From Rhizobium sp. ZPR4 (GTDB lineage: Bacteria; Pseudomonadota; Alphaproteobacteria; Rhizobiales; Rhizobiaceae): a stretch of DNA of 64,000 nt. The notes under the pieces were generated by a model, which ran no database searches, was not told where the DNA came from, and saw only the letters and a program-made list of their open reading frames with translations. Of the stretch, positions 1-12,140 are shown piece after piece. Made by a program: the position numbers and the translations under genes. Where the stretch lies: the NCBI RefSeq assembly GCF_040215725.1, contig NZ_CP157967.1:2822501-2886500 (forward strand), read 5' to 3'. Within the stretch, counting starts at the first letter, position 1, and each line of letters opens with the position of its first letter.

Positions 1-2
1 CG

Positions 3-659
3 GTCACCGACGACAAGGGACAGGCGACGGCCGATTCGGAACTGCTCTACGTCAACGCCAGGTTCGGCGACAACGTCACCCGCTTCTATCGCTTCGAGGA
101 CCCGACCGATCATTCGATCGATTACTTTGACGAAGCCGGCAAGAGCATCCGGCAGTTCCTGCTGCGCAACCCCGTTCCCACGGGCATCTTCAAATCCGGC
201 TTCGGCATGCGTCGTCACCCCATCCTCGGTTTTGCGCGCATGCATACTGGCGTCGACTGGGCAGCCCCACGCGGCACGCCGATCATCGCGGCCGGCAACG
301 GCATCGTCGAAAAAGCCGGCTGGGATTCGGGCGGCTTCGGCAACCAGACGCTGATCCGCCATGCCAATGGCTATGTCTCCTCATACAATCACCAGAGCGC
401 CATCGCCAAAGGCGTCGTCCCTGGCGCGAAGGTGGTGCAAGGACAGGTGATCGGCTTTATCGGCTCGACAGGTCTCGCGACTGGCCCTCACCTGCACTAT
501 GAGCTGATTGTCAACGGCACGAAGGTCGATCCGTTGCGCATCCGCCTTCCCGGCGGCAAATCGCTGGAAGGCGATGCGCTCGCCAAGTTCCAGGAAGAGC
601 GCAAACGCATCGATACGCTGCTCACCGACGACAAGTCGAAGCAGATCGCCAGCAAATAA
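3..659 (+). CDS. M23 (LytM) family murein metallopeptidase, 3' part
   Basis: The reading frame is open from the left edge, so the N-terminus lies outside; 218 codons are visible. The fragment carries the zinc endopeptidase core: the H-x3-D motif MHTGVD, then the GPHLHYE motif whose HxH supplies a metal ligand and catalytic histidine. This is the complete LytM fold, preceded by a linker with SGFGMRRHP. Family members cleave peptidoglycan cross-links in the periplasm or act as activators of amidases. A hairpin follows, and clpB runs in convergently. Which M23 paralogue this is cannot be told without the missing N-terminal half. Confidence 0.9.
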   Translation, partial: VTDDKGQATADSELLYVNARFGDNVTRFYRFEDPTDHSIDYFDEAGKSIRQFLLRNPVPTGIFKSGFGMRRHPILGFARMHTGVDWAAPRGTPIIAAGNGIVEKAGWDSGGFGNQTLIRHANGYVSSYNHQSAIAKGVVPGAKVVQGQVIGFIGSTGLATGPHLHYELIVNGTKVDPLRIRLPGGKSLEGDALAKFQEERKRIDTLLTDDKSKQIASK

Positions 660-715
660 TCTCCGCCGACCGGCCAATTTCGTGCTGGCCTCTCGCCACT
701 ATGGCCAACAGCAAA

Positions 716-737
716 ATGGCGGCCCGAAGACCGCCAT
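716..737. terminator. Hairpin between M23 gene and clpB
   Basis: A perfect 7-bp stem (ATGGCGG/CCGCCAT) with an 8-nt loop lies between two convergent stops. On the minus strand it is followed directly by a short T run, so it most plausibly terminates clpB, and perhaps both genes. Confidence 0.5.
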
Positions 738-761
738 CTGTGTTTGTTCATCCAGTCCCGT

Positions 762-3362
<2,601 letters not shown>

Positions 3363-3483
3363 ATGAGACCTCCATGAATCGCTCTGCCCAGAAAGGCACA
3401 GATCGATGATTGAGATTGAGCCCCCTCAAGAGGCAGGCCCCGCCTTTCCGCCGTTGAGATTTGCGGCAAGACAACTGGAGAGA

Positions 3484-3512
3484 ATATGGGAGGAGATTTG
3501 AAAAGTTTAAAG
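3484..3512 (-). promoter_or_regulatory. Candidate RpoH (sigma-32) promoter of clpB
   Basis: Read on the minus strand, CTTTAA (one mismatch to the CTTGAA -35 box) is separated by 15 nt from TCCCATAT (close to the CCCCATnT -10 box). It lies about 120 bp before the clpB start. ClpB is a classic RpoH target; the assignment is inferred from these two boxes only. Confidence 0.5.
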
Positions 3513-3572
3513 AGCCATAGGCCGGAAAAACCGACGGATTGAATAGCCTGATGAAGACGCCTCAGGCCATCG

Positions 3573-4151
3573 TTACGCAATTTGCTCGATACGGCATTGT
3601 CGGCATAAGGGGTAGCTTTCCAGCAACGGCGCCAACCGTTCCCGCATGGTGATGAAATCGGCCCCATACATATACAGGGCCGTTTCCCTGGGGCCTTCCC
3701 AATAGCTGTTGACGCCGCCGATCCCTTCTAACAGCCGCTCGCATTCGTCGAAAACATGATTGACATCGCAATCCGCGTATACGGCTTTCGGCAGATCGGT
3801 TCCGTTCAGATACAAGGCAAGGCCCTCCTGCACGCCAAACGCTATCGATTGATCGCGACCGGGAACCTGCAGGCGCGATCCCTTGGGCGCCAGTATCGCC
3901 TCAAGAGCGCCGATGACGGTTGCGATCATCTTATCGGAGGGATTGTCCAGCTCGATCTGGATATCGCATTCACTGACTTCGCCATCAGGCGTCATCGATG
4001 TACCGCCACCAACCACGCGCACGCCATGACCGTGCTTCGTCAGCGCCTCTTCAAAGGCGTCTTCGACGTCGGCCCGGTCGAGTGGCCGTAGGCGGGCGTT
4101 CAATGTGACCGCGACGACGAGCGGCTTCTTTTTTCTCAAGAATTCAAACAT
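3573..4151 (-). CDS. Conserved hypothetical protein
   Basis: The predicted product is 192 residues starting MFEFLRKKKPL; the frame is open further upstream, but that part looks non-coding and the ATG at 4151 gives a natural start. The sequence is acidic and soluble, with no signal peptide or membrane segment. It has four Cys residues (ECDIQI, DCDVNH, DECERL, LCRQCR), the last as a C-x2-C near the C-terminus. I do not recognise the family, and no catalytic motif is obvious. It sits between clpB and the DUF4167 gene in the same orientation. The ribosome-binding site is weak, so the start is uncertain. Confidence 0.7.
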   Translation of the reverse strand: MFEFLRKKKPLVVAVTLNARLRPLDRADVEDAFEEALTKHGHGVRVVGGGTSMTPDGEVSECDIQIELDNPSDKMIATVIGALEAILAPKGSRLQVPGRDQSIAFGVQEGLALYLNGTDLPKAVYADCDVNHVFDECERLLEGIGGVNSYWEGPRETALYMYGADFITMRERLAPLLESYPLCRQCRIEQIA

Positions 4152-4260
4152 GAACCAGCTACCGATCTTGCGGCTGACAGGGGACTGCCTCTCCGGCCGG
4201 TACCCTATCAACACATGCGCGACGGCGTGAGGAGTTACTTGCTCAATACGAACTCCATAC

Positions 4261-4296
4261 CAAAAAGGCAATGGCGGCACTCAAGCCGCCATTGCC
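4261..4296 (-). terminator. Rho-independent terminator of the DUF4167 gene
   Basis: A perfect 12-bp stem (arms 4267-4278 and 4285-4296) with a 6-nt loop is followed on the minus strand by TTTTT. It begins about 47 bp after the stop codon of the DUF4167 gene, a textbook intrinsic terminator. Confidence 0.85.
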
Positions 4297-4342
4297 GTTT
4301 CTCGTTTCGTCCAGACGGCTGGCTCCCAGCCGGGAACAAGCC

Positions 4343-5044
4343 TTATTCCGAGGCCGCATCCGCCATAGCCGGAGCTTCGCTCGACCCGGTTTCACCCTGG
4401 TCTTCGCCCTCGGCTGCGGCGCTACGGCGCGGCTGGCGGCGCGGACGATTGCCGCCCGCGCTGCGACGGCGCGGCTGACGCTCGGTGGCGGCGACTGCCG
4501 GAGTTTCCTCTTCGATTGCCACTTCGGCAGGAATGCCTTCGATCACCGGCTGCGGGCCAGTACCGTTGATGGCTTCGGGCTCGTGAGCAGGCGCCGCGGC
4601 AACGGCCGGAGCAGCATGCTGCGGGCGCGCCGACGGCTGAGCCATCTGCGGCTGATCGTCGATCTCCTGCGCATCCATATCGTCGATGTCACGCTCGGCA
4701 TTATCGCGGTCATTGTAGTTGTGATGATCGTCGCGCTGGTAGCGTTCCTGCATCTGCGCCTGCGCGCTGGCAATGATCCGATTATAGTGTTCGGCATGCT
4801 GCAGGTAATTTTCTGCCATGACGCGGTCGCCAGAGCTTTGAGCATCGCGAGCCAAGGCCGCGTACTTCTCGGCGATATGCTGTGCGGTTCCGCGGATTTT
4901 CACATCGGGACCGGAGCTGTCGTAAGTCCTGGTCAGCGGGTTCGAGCCCTTACGGTTGAAATTGTTGTTGTTATTTCCGCCGCCGCCGCCGTTGTTGTTA
5001 TTACCACGCCCCCGACCGCGCTTGTTCTGCTGTCCTGGCCTCAT
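4343..5044 (-). CDS. DUF4167 domain protein with Gly/Asn-rich N-terminus
   Basis: 233 residues. Residues 1-35 are low complexity: RGRGRG, then runs of Asn and Gly. A conserved helical block follows (about 36-95, with RTYDSSGPDVKIRG, HIAEKYAALARDA and ENYLQHAEHY) that matches the DUF4167 family of alphaproteobacteria. The rest is a variable, acidic, Pro/Ala-rich tail with a basic patch (RQPRRRSAGG). The function of the family is unknown. The basic Gly/Arg/Asn-rich head and tail suggest nucleic-acid contact, which is inference. An AAGGA-type ribosome-binding site precedes the ATG, and a strong terminator follows the gene. Confidence 0.9.
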   Translation of the reverse strand: MRPGQQNKRGRGRGNNNNGGGGGNNNNNFNRKGSNPLTRTYDSSGPDVKIRGTAQHIAEKYAALARDAQSSGDRVMAENYLQHAEHYNRIIASAQAQMQERYQRDDHHNYNDRDNAERDIDDMDAQEIDDQPQMAQPSARPQHAAPAVAAAPAHEPEAINGTGPQPVIEGIPAEVAIEEETPAVAATERQPRRRSAGGNRPRRQPRRSAAAEGEDQGETGSSEAPAMADAASE

Positions 5045-5392
5045 AGATCCTTCACCTGAATTCTCTTCGTTGGGATAAAATCATACACGACACCTGCCGC
5101 CGCGGTTCGGACACTTCCAAACCAGGGCTTTCGTGCCGCAAGCAAACTGCGCTTTGGCGCCGGTCTGCCGCTCGACTACGTCAGATTAAACTGATCACGC
5201 ATTGGGTTATCTTCAACCTTTGACACTCTTACCAAAGAGCGGTTCCCCGAGGCTGTCCAAGATAAGCGAATCGTCTCGCTCATTCCCAGCCGCCCAACGC
5301 GTGAGCGCAACCTATATTGCTTCCTCAGGAAATCCAAGCTTTTTCTTTGCGATAACAACAAGGGTCCCACAAATCCGCTGCAAAATGTGACG
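5045..5392. other. Intergenic gap, no gene seen
   Basis: A 348-bp stretch between prmC and the DUF4167 gene, both on the minus strand. It is less GC-rich than its neighbours. Frames here are short and show no family motif, ribosome-binding site or codon bias. It must hold the promoter of the DUF4167 gene, but I could not pick convincing boxes. Confidence 0.5.
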
Positions 5393-6268
5393 TTAATGTT
5401 GAAATTCAAACACAAGAACCCGGTCGTTCTGGCCGTAGTCACGAACCGCCTCGACAAGGGAAAATCCTGCTCCTTCAAAAACCGAAGTCACCGTTTCACG
5501 CTGATCGTAGCCGATCTCCACACCAATCATACCATTCGGATATAGAAATCGAGCCGCATCCTTTGCGATCGCCCTGTATGCATCCAGCCCATCAAGGCCC
5601 CCGTCAAGGGCCGCGGGAGGATCGAAATCCTTTACTTCTGGAGCGAGAGTGGAAATGACACTAGACGCAATATAGGGCGGATTTGAGACAATCACATGAA
5701 AACATCCGTGGATGGCTTCAAACCAGCTTCCTTGCGCAGTCCCGAACCGCGCCGCCAGGCCATTTCGCTCAGCGTTCCCGCGAGCGGTTTCCAGCGCCTC
5801 GCCGGAAATATCGGAACCTACACCCGTCGCTCCGGGGCATTCATGAAGCAGAGCCAGACAAATGGCCCCGGTTCCCGTTCCGATATCGAGTATATGGACA
5901 TTGCCGACTTTGGATTCAAGACGCCGCAGGTGCGGCAACATCGTATCGACAAGAATTTCCGTATCGGGCCGCGGTTCGAGCGTCGCTGCCGAAAGCTTGA
6001 GGGAAAGTCCATAAAACTCCCGCTCGCCGAGAATGCGATAGACCGGCTCATGTTTGAGCCGGCGGGCGATCGCCGCGCGTACCGCCGCGGCATCACCCTC
6101 AGACACAGGCTCGGAGCCATGTGTCACGAGCCCGGTGGCGGAAAGATACAGAAGGCCGCCGACAAGAATGCGGGCTTCCGTAGCGGGATCATCGAGATCG
6201 GCCTCGGCGAAGCGGGCGCGCACCTCCTGCAGGAGCCCGGATATGGTCGGCCGCTGCCCGCCGCTCAC
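5393..6268 (-). CDS. prmC: Peptide chain release factor glutamine N5-methyltransferase PrmC (HemK)
   Basis: 291 residues. PrmC methylates the glutamine of the GGQ motif in release factors, which raises termination efficiency. The N-terminal helical domain (about 1-90) is followed by a class I SAM-dependent fold with [15 protein letters not shown] for SAM binding and the diagnostic NPPY active-site tetrapeptide (VSNPPYIAS). The gene starts with GTG and overlaps the prfA stop by 4 nt (GTGA), so it is translationally coupled to its substrate. This pairing of enzyme and substrate is common in bacteria and supports both names. Confidence 0.96.
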   Translation of the reverse strand: MSGGQRPTISGLLQEVRARFAEADLDDPATEARILVGGLLYLSATGLVTHGSEPVSEGDAAAVRAAIARRLKHEPVYRILGEREFYGLSLKLSAATLEPRPDTEILVDTMLPHLRRLESKVGNVHILDIGTGTGAICLALLHECPGATGVGSDISGEALETARGNAERNGLAARFGTAQGSWFEAIHGCFHVIVSNPPYIASSVISTLAPEVKDFDPPAALDGGLDGLDAYRAIAKDAARFLYPNGMIGVEIGYDQRETVTSVFEGAGFSLVEAVRDYGQNDRVLVFEFQH

Positions 6269-7344
6269 GCCTGTTCGCCGAGCTGGGCGAGCTGGCTCGC
6301 CTGGTAATCCGCCAGCAGCGCATCGACCACTTCGTCGATCTCGCCGACCATCATCCGGTCGAGCTTATAGAGCGTCAGGTTGATACGGTGATCGGTGACG
6401 CGTCCCTGCGGGAAATTATAGGTACGGATACGTTCGGAGCGGTCACCCGAGCCGACCTGGCTCTTGCGATCGGCGGAGCGTTCACTGTCGGCGCGCTGGC
6501 GCTCCATGTCGAACAGGCGCGAGCGCAAGACCTGCATAGCCTTCGCACGGTTCTGATGCTGCGATTTTTCCGAGCTCGTCACCACGATGCCGGAGGGGAG
6601 ATGCGTGATGCGCACGGCCGAGTCCGTCGTGTTGACGTGCTGGCCGCCAGCGCCGGAAGAACGCATGGTGTCGATACGAATATCCTCGGGCCGGATCTCG
6701 ATATCGATTTCCTCGGCTTCCGGCAGCACGGCGACGGTTGCCGCCGAGGTATGGATGCGCCCGCTCGCCTCGGTTTCCGGCACGCGCTGCACACGGTGCA
6801 CGCCGGATTCGAATTTCAGCCTGGAGAACACGCCCTTGCCGCTGATCGTGGCGATGATTTCCTTGAAGCCGCCCGCTTCGCCGTCGCTGGCGGAAAGCAC
6901 TTCCACTTTCCAGCCGTTGCTGGCGGCAAAACGCTCATACATGCGGAAAAGGTCGCCCGCGAAAAGCGCCGCCTCGGAGCCGCCGGTACCGGCGCGGATT
7001 TCGAGGATCGCGCTCTTCTCGTCGGCCGCATCCTTCGGCAGAAGCTCGATCTGGATATCCTTTTCCAGCGTCTCGATGCGCTCCTTGACCTCGGGCAGCT
7101 CCATTTCGGCCAGATCTCGCATTTCACGGTCGACCGACTTGTCGGCGAGCATGGTTTCGAGATCTGCAGCCTCGGTGAGAACACGTTCATAGTCGCGGAT
7201 CTTGACGACGACCGGCTGCAATTCGGAATATTCGGAAGCAAGCTTCACATAGACATCCGCGGCCGGGCCGGCGGACATGCGCGCTTCGATCTCGCCGAAG
7301 CGGCGTTCCAATTCGCGCATTTTTTCAACGGGGAGCTTCGCCAC
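6265..7344 (-). CDS. prfA: Peptide chain release factor 1
   Basis: RF1 recognises UAA and UAG at the ribosome and triggers peptide release. The start chosen is GTG at 7344 (GTG-GCG-AAG-CTT), with GGAG 7 nt before it. It gives 359 residues, close to the usual RF1 length; an in-frame TTG 12 nt upstream is less likely. The catalytic GGQ is present in [12 protein letters not shown], and the stop-codon-reading tripeptide is P-E-T in [14 protein letters not shown]. The RF1-type C-terminal [14 protein letters not shown] is also visible. The stop overlaps prmC. Confidence 0.97.
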   Translation of the reverse strand: MAKLPVEKMRELERRFGEIEARMSAGPAADVYVKLASEYSELQPVVVKIRDYERVLTEAADLETMLADKSVDREMRDLAEMELPEVKERIETLEKDIQIELLPKDAADEKSAILEIRAGTGGSEAALFAGDLFRMYERFAASNGWKVEVLSASDGEAGGFKEIIATISGKGVFSRLKFESGVHRVQRVPETEASGRIHTSAATVAVLPEAEEIDIEIRPEDIRIDTMRSSGAGGQHVNTTDSAVRITHLPSGIVVTSSEKSQHQNRAKAMQVLRSRLFDMERQRADSERSADRKSQVGSGDRSERIRTYNFPQGRVTDHRINLTLYKLDRMMVGEIDEVVDALLADYQASQLAQLGEQA

Positions 7345-7434
7345 CCTTAACTCCAATTCTTCTTATTATCTCTGCTTTGATGTGATGCGCATGATCCTGC
7401 CCGCAAACCGCTTCGTGTCTTTCAGGATCGCACG

Positions 7435-9702
7435 CTAAAGCGGAATATTGTGGCTCTCGGCAAAGCGCGCAAGGATATCCCGCATGGACGTCGTCGGCTG
7501 CTTGTCATCGAGCGCTGCCTCCATGACATCAGACAGGGCCTTGAGGTCGAGCCCGAGCAGCATCGCCTTGACCGGACCGATCGAGGCCGGCGACATGGAC
7601 ACTGCACGGAAGCCGATGCCGAGCAGGGCCATGGCCGAAATCGTCTTGCCGGCCAGTTCGCCGCAAAGAGTTACCGGCGTCTTGTTGCGCTCGCCGGCGC
7701 GCACGATATCACGCAGGATACGCAGGAACGGACGTTCGAGCGGGTCAAAGCGATCCGAAACGCGGGCATTGCCGCGATCGACCGCCATCGAGAACTGGAA
7801 CAGGTCGTTGGAACCGACGGAGACGAAATCGACTTCCGCCATCAGCTCGTCCAGCTGCCACAGGAGCGCCGGCACCTCAAGCATGGCGCCAAATTGCAGC
7901 TTGCGCGGCAGGCCGTGCCCGAAGCGTGAAAGATGCTGCACTTCCTTCTGCAGGAGCTCGCGCACCGCTCTGATCTCGGAGACTTCCGTGACCATCGGCA
8001 CCATCATCTTCAATTCGTTGTCGGCTGCAGCCTTCAGCATGGCTCTCAGCTGCGTGCGCAGCAGACCCGGCCGGTCGAGCGAGAGACGGATGGCGCGCCA
8101 GCCGAGCGCCGGGTTCTCTTCCTCATGCGCACGGAAATAGGGTACGACCTTGTCGCCGCCGATGTCGAGCGTACGGAAGGTAACGACGCGCCCGCCCGCC
8201 TGCTTCATCACATTGCGATAGAAGACTTCCTGTTCTTCCGCCTTCGGCATGGTCGAGGCGATCATGAACTGCAGCTCGGTGCGGAACAGACCGATACCCT
8301 CGGCGCCGGATTCGGAGAGCTGCGGCAGGTCGACCAAGAGACCGGCATTCATCAGCAGAGAAATGCGCTGCCCGTCCTTGGTAACCGGCTCAACGGAGCG
8401 CAACGCACGGAACTGCTCCTGCCGACGAGCGCGGAACCGCACCTTCTCTTCGTAAGAGCGTTGATGATCTGCCATCGGCCGAAGATGCACGTGACCGCCA
8501 TCGCCGTCGATGATGACAGGATCGCCATTTTCCGCCAGCGCAACAACGCCTACCGCCTGTCCGACAACCGGAATGCCCATGGCACGCGCCACGATGACGA
8601 CGTGGCTCGTGACCGCACCCTCTTCCAGCACAAGACCACGAATATTGGCACGCGGATAGTCGAGCAGCTCTGCCGCACCCATGGCGCGCGCGAAGATGAT
8701 GGCATCGCCTGGGAAACCTTCGGCGCTGGTGCGGCCCGAATTACCGATAAGCTGCCGGAGTAGCCGGTTCGCCAGATCTTCGAAATCGTGCATGCGCTCG
8801 CGCAGATAGGGATCGGTGAGGCGCATCATGCGCGCCTTCGTGTCGCTCTGCACCTTTTCAACCGCGGCTTCAGCTGTCAGGCCGTTGCGGACGGCTTCCT
8901 CGAGCTTGCGCACCCAGCCCTGGTCATGCGCGAACATGCGGTAGGTTTCAAGCACCTCACGATGCTCGCCTTCCATGGAAACGTCGCGGCGCGACAACAT
9001 GTCGTCGATCGAAATGCGCAGCGAGCCGAGCGCTTCGGCGAGACGGCCGATTTCCTTGTCGGCATCCTCGTTCAACAGATTGGTGACGACGATGCGCGGC
9101 TCGTGCAGCACGACATAGCCCAGGCCGATACCTTCATTGTAAGTGTCGCCGTCGATAGTCACGGAGCGGGTAAGATCGAGTTCCAGGCCAGGCTTGGTGA
9201 TCTTCTTCAGCTCGCCGGTGGCGATCATCTCGGCCAGCACCATGGCCGTCGTCTCGAGCGCCTCCAGCTCTTCCTCGCGGTAGTTGCGGCTCGCCTTGTT
9301 CTGGACGACGAGAACGCCGAGCGACCGGCCGGTGCGCAGGATCGGCACGCCGAGGAAGGAATGATAAATCTCTTCGCCGGTTTCCGGCAGGTAGCGGAAG
9401 GCCGGATGCGATTGCGCGTCCGAAAGATTGAGCGGTTGGGCGGATGCGGCGATCGTGCCGACGAGACCTTGCCCCATCTTCAATTGCGAGAGGTGAACGG
9501 CCTCTTTGTTCAGGCCCTCGGTGGCGTAAAGTTCCAGGACACCGTCGGCGCGCAGCACATAGACCGAGCACACCTCGGCGACCATGTTGCTGGCAATCTG
9601 GCGGACGATCCGGTCAAGGCGCTCCTGCGGCTCCAGCGGCTCCGCCATCAATTCGCGTAGCCGCTTGAGCAGAACGCGTGGACCGCCGGATAGGTCTCTC
9701 AT
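7435..9702 (-). CDS. ptsP: Nitrogen PTS enzyme I (EINtr), GAF plus PEP-utilising domains
   Basis: 755 residues. A GAF sensor domain occupies about residues 20-165. The enzyme I body follows: a phosphohistidine domain with the active-site His in GAVTSHVVIVARAMG (His367), then the PEP-binding TIM barrel (LMNAGLL, GIGLFRTE, and CGELAGKTISAMALLGIG near the C-terminus). EINtr takes phosphate from PEP and passes it to NPr and EIIANtr, a regulatory relay that senses nitrogen and potassium status rather than importing sugar. The N-terminal GAF domain separates it from sugar-PTS enzyme I. It lies downstream of lysC on the same strand with a gap of about 100 bp, an arrangement typical of rhizobia. Confidence 0.96.
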   Translation of the reverse strand: MRDLSGGPRVLLKRLRELMAEPLEPQERLDRIVRQIASNMVAEVCSVYVLRADGVLELYATEGLNKEAVHLSQLKMGQGLVGTIAASAQPLNLSDAQSHPAFRYLPETGEEIYHSFLGVPILRTGRSLGVLVVQNKASRNYREEELEALETTAMVLAEMIATGELKKITKPGLELDLTRSVTIDGDTYNEGIGLGYVVLHEPRIVVTNLLNEDADKEIGRLAEALGSLRISIDDMLSRRDVSMEGEHREVLETYRMFAHDQGWVRKLEEAVRNGLTAEAAVEKVQSDTKARMMRLTDPYLRERMHDFEDLANRLLRQLIGNSGRTSAEGFPGDAIIFARAMGAAELLDYPRANIRGLVLEEGAVTSHVVIVARAMGIPVVGQAVGVVALAENGDPVIIDGDGGHVHLRPMADHQRSYEEKVRFRARRQEQFRALRSVEPVTKDGQRISLLMNAGLLVDLPQLSESGAEGIGLFRTELQFMIASTMPKAEEQEVFYRNVMKQAGGRVVTFRTLDIGGDKVVPYFRAHEEENPALGWRAIRLSLDRPGLLRTQLRAMLKAAADNELKMMVPMVTEVSEIRAVRELLQKEVQHLSRFGHGLPRKLQFGAMLEVPALLWQLDELMAEVDFVSVGSNDLFQFSMAVDRGNARVSDRFDPLERPFLRILRDIVRAGERNKTPVTLCGELAGKTISAMALLGIGFRAVSMSPASIGPVKAMLLGLDLKALSDVMEAALDDKQPTTSMRDILARFAESHNIPL

Positions 9703-9802
9703 TGCGCCACTAGCTCCCGAATCAAGATCTCATGCCTGTCTTGCCCACGTCAGGGCCGGCCGAAACTCGCCTCCGTCACGGTCCCTCGTCAACAGTCCTG
9801 AA

Positions 9803-11077
9803 TCAACTCTTATCCAGACCGTAGCAGGAATGCAAAGTCCTGACTGCCAGTTCTGCATAAGGACCGTCAATCAGGATGGAAATCTTGATTTCTGACGTCG
9901 TAATGGCCTTGATGTTGATGCCTTTTTCGGCAAGTGCCCGGAAAGCGGTCGCGGCCACGCCTGCATGCGAGCGCATGCCGATGCCGATGACCGACACCTT
10001 GACCAGACCTGATTCGCTCTGGACGACGTCGTAACCGATCTTTTCCTTGTTTTCGCCGAGAACGCGCAGCGCCTTGTCGACATCGCCGGAGGGAACCGTG
10101 AAGGTCATGTCGGTCTTGGAGCCGTCCTCGGAAATGTTCTGGACGATCATGTCGACATTGATGTGGTTTTCGGCCAGCGGCCCGAAGATCGCGGCGGAGA
10201 CACCCGGCCGGTCGGCAAGACGACGCAGCGAGATCTGGGCCTCATCCTTGGCATAGGCAATGCCGGTGACTACTTCCTGTTCCACGATTTCATCCTCGTC
10301 ACAAATCAGCGTTCCGGGCGGGTTAAGCAGATCGCCCATGCCCGGAGCATCGGGATCCTCGAAAGACGAACGCACGAAGGTGCGGACCTTGAACACCATG
10401 GCAAGCTCGACCGAGCGCACCTGCAGCACCTTGGCGCCGAGGGAGGCCATTTCGAGCATTTCCTCGAAGGCGATCTTTTTCAGGCGACGTGCCTTGGGCT
10501 CGATGCGCGGATCGGTCGTATAGACGCCGTCGACATCGGTATAGATATCGCAACGGTCGGCCTTGACGGCGGCGGCGATCGCAACGGCCGAGGTATCGGA
10601 ACCGCCGCGGCCGAGCGTCGCAAGGCGATTGTCGGGGCCGAGACCCTGGAAGCCGGCAACAACGGCCACCTGGCCTTCCTTCATGCGGCGGATCATGTCC
10701 TCGCCGTCGATGTCGAGAATGCGGGCCGCGCCATGGGCGTTATCGGTACGGATCGGGATCTGCCAGCCTTGCCAGGAGCGGGCATTGATGCCCATCGCCT
10801 GCAGCGCGATCGCCAAAAGACCTGACGTGACCTGCTCGCCCGAAGCAACCACGGCGTCATATTCGCGCGCATCATAGATCGAGTGTTCGGCGCCGGCGAC
10901 TTTGGGCATGTTCTGAACCCAGCCGACCAGCTCGTTGGTCTTGCCGGACATGGCGGAAACGACGACTGCTACTTCGTGACCGGCATCGACCTCACGTTTC
11001 ACATGGCGTGCGACGTTCTTGATACGGTCCAGATCCGCGACGGAGGTTCCGCCGAATTTCATCACGATGCGTGCCAT
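9803..11077 (-). CDS. lysC: Aspartate kinase
   Basis: 424 residues. It catalyses the first step of the aspartate pathway, which leads to lysine, threonine, methionine and diaminopimelate for peptidoglycan. The N-terminal kinase domain begins with the signature KFGGTSVADLDRI and contains GRGGSDTSAVAIAAA. The C-terminal third carries tandem ACT domains (for example VSVIGIGMRSHAGVAATAF), the usual site of allosteric feedback. AGAGG about 7 nt upstream supports the ATG. The window also holds lysA, the last lysine step, but 40 kb away, so the two are not an operon. Confidence 0.97.
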   Translation of the reverse strand: MARIVMKFGGTSVADLDRIKNVARHVKREVDAGHEVAVVVSAMSGKTNELVGWVQNMPKVAGAEHSIYDAREYDAVVASGEQVTSGLLAIALQAMGINARSWQGWQIPIRTDNAHGAARILDIDGEDMIRRMKEGQVAVVAGFQGLGPDNRLATLGRGGSDTSAVAIAAAVKADRCDIYTDVDGVYTTDPRIEPKARRLKKIAFEEMLEMASLGAKVLQVRSVELAMVFKVRTFVRSSFEDPDAPGMGDLLNPPGTLICDEDEIVEQEVVTGIAYAKDEAQISLRRLADRPGVSAAIFGPLAENHINVDMIVQNISEDGSKTDMTFTVPSGDVDKALRVLGENKEKIGYDVVQSESGLVKVSVIGIGMRSHAGVAATAFRALAEKGINIKAITTSEIKISILIDGPYAELAVRTLHSCYGLDKS

Positions 11078-11248
11078 GTGCCTCTACCAGTACCCTGCGC
11101 CGGGCGGCCGAATGCGGATAGCCCGACATGCAAAATCGCCCTCCCGGTTCGGTAGCCGGAAAAGCGTGATCTCAATGGGGCCGTCTCTTAGCGAGTTTGT
11201 CGGGCAGGTGCAATAGCATCGGACGCCAGAGGCGACGAAAACTTTACT

Positions 11249-11875
11249 CTAAAAATCCACTTTTAAGGTCGCCCAGAGCTTGTCGAGAACGCCCCCTTCC
11301 TTGGGGATGTTTTCTTTGTTGAGGAACGTGGCGACGAGCACGCCGCCTTCCGGCCGACCGGTCGCGACGATCTCATACTCCATGACGTCGTCGTCCGTCT
11401 TCGTCTCGGCTTTCACGCCCTTCAGCACGCTGCCGCTCGGCAATGTGCGCTCGGTTGGCCGTTTGCTGATCTTCGCGCCGCCATTGATGCTCTCCTGCAC
11501 CATCTGCTGCAGTACGACATCGGTATAGCTGGAAGGGTTGAGGCCCTTATAGACCTGGATGATGATGCCGGTGCCGATCGGCGTCATCAGCGCATATTGC
11601 TGCACGCCGTCGCCCAGATCCGTCTTTGCGACCGTAAATTTGCCGTCATGATCGAAGGAGAATTTGCCGCCGGTGAAGGTCACCGTTTCGCTGCGTTGCA
11701 GCTCCACCGGAACCTTGCGGCCGTCCTTCATGGTGACCTCGAGCGCATCGCCGGGATTGATGCCGACGCTGACCCCGTCGATCGTCAGGCGAAACCCCTT
11801 GCCGTCCCCGGCATTTGCATGGCCGGCCGCAAGCCAGCACATGACGACGGTCGTCGCGAGACGGAGTGGTCTCAT
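11249..11875 (-). CDS. Secreted protein of unknown function
   Basis: 208 residues. A clear Sec signal peptide (MRPLRLATTVVMCWLAAGHANA) has a likely AxA-type cleavage after about residue 22. The mature part is beta-rich, with no cysteine and no recognised domain; a segment TPIGTGIIIQVYKGLNPSSYTD is predicted amphipathic. I could not place it in a family. It is divergent from ubiG with a 265-bp gap and is downstream of lysC, from which it is probably transcribed separately. Periplasmic location is inferred from the signal peptide. Confidence 0.8.
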   Translation of the reverse strand: MRPLRLATTVVMCWLAAGHANAGDGKGFRLTIDGVSVGINPGDALEVTMKDGRKVPVELQRSETVTFTGGKFSFDHDGKFTVAKTDLGDGVQQYALMTPIGTGIIIQVYKGLNPSSYTDVVLQQMVQESINGGAKISKRPTERTLPSGSVLKGVKAETKTDDDVMEYEIVATGRPEGGVLVATFLNKENIPKEGGVLDKLWATLKVDF

Positions 11876-12140
11876 GAGGAACTCCTCTACAAGCCAGTCG
11901 ATCGCAATCGATCCCGGTTCCGAAAGCCCATTTCACAGCCCGGCGATTGATCGGCCATAAGATACCTCCATGTCAACCTCCGCATGGCAATTCGCGCCTC
12001 GCGATCGAGATACCCCACAGCTGATCGAAGGTCGCAGGCCCTTGACATCACGCATCGATCGTCCGACTTCACCCTTCGGGTAAGAATTATTTGCTTGCGG
12101 TCATCCAAACCACGGAATGACGCAAATCACGGAGTGAGCC

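Noticed and set aside
5176..5478. 100-codon frame in the gap after prmC
   Set aside because: It starts inside prmC and lacks a ribosome-binding site or coding bias.
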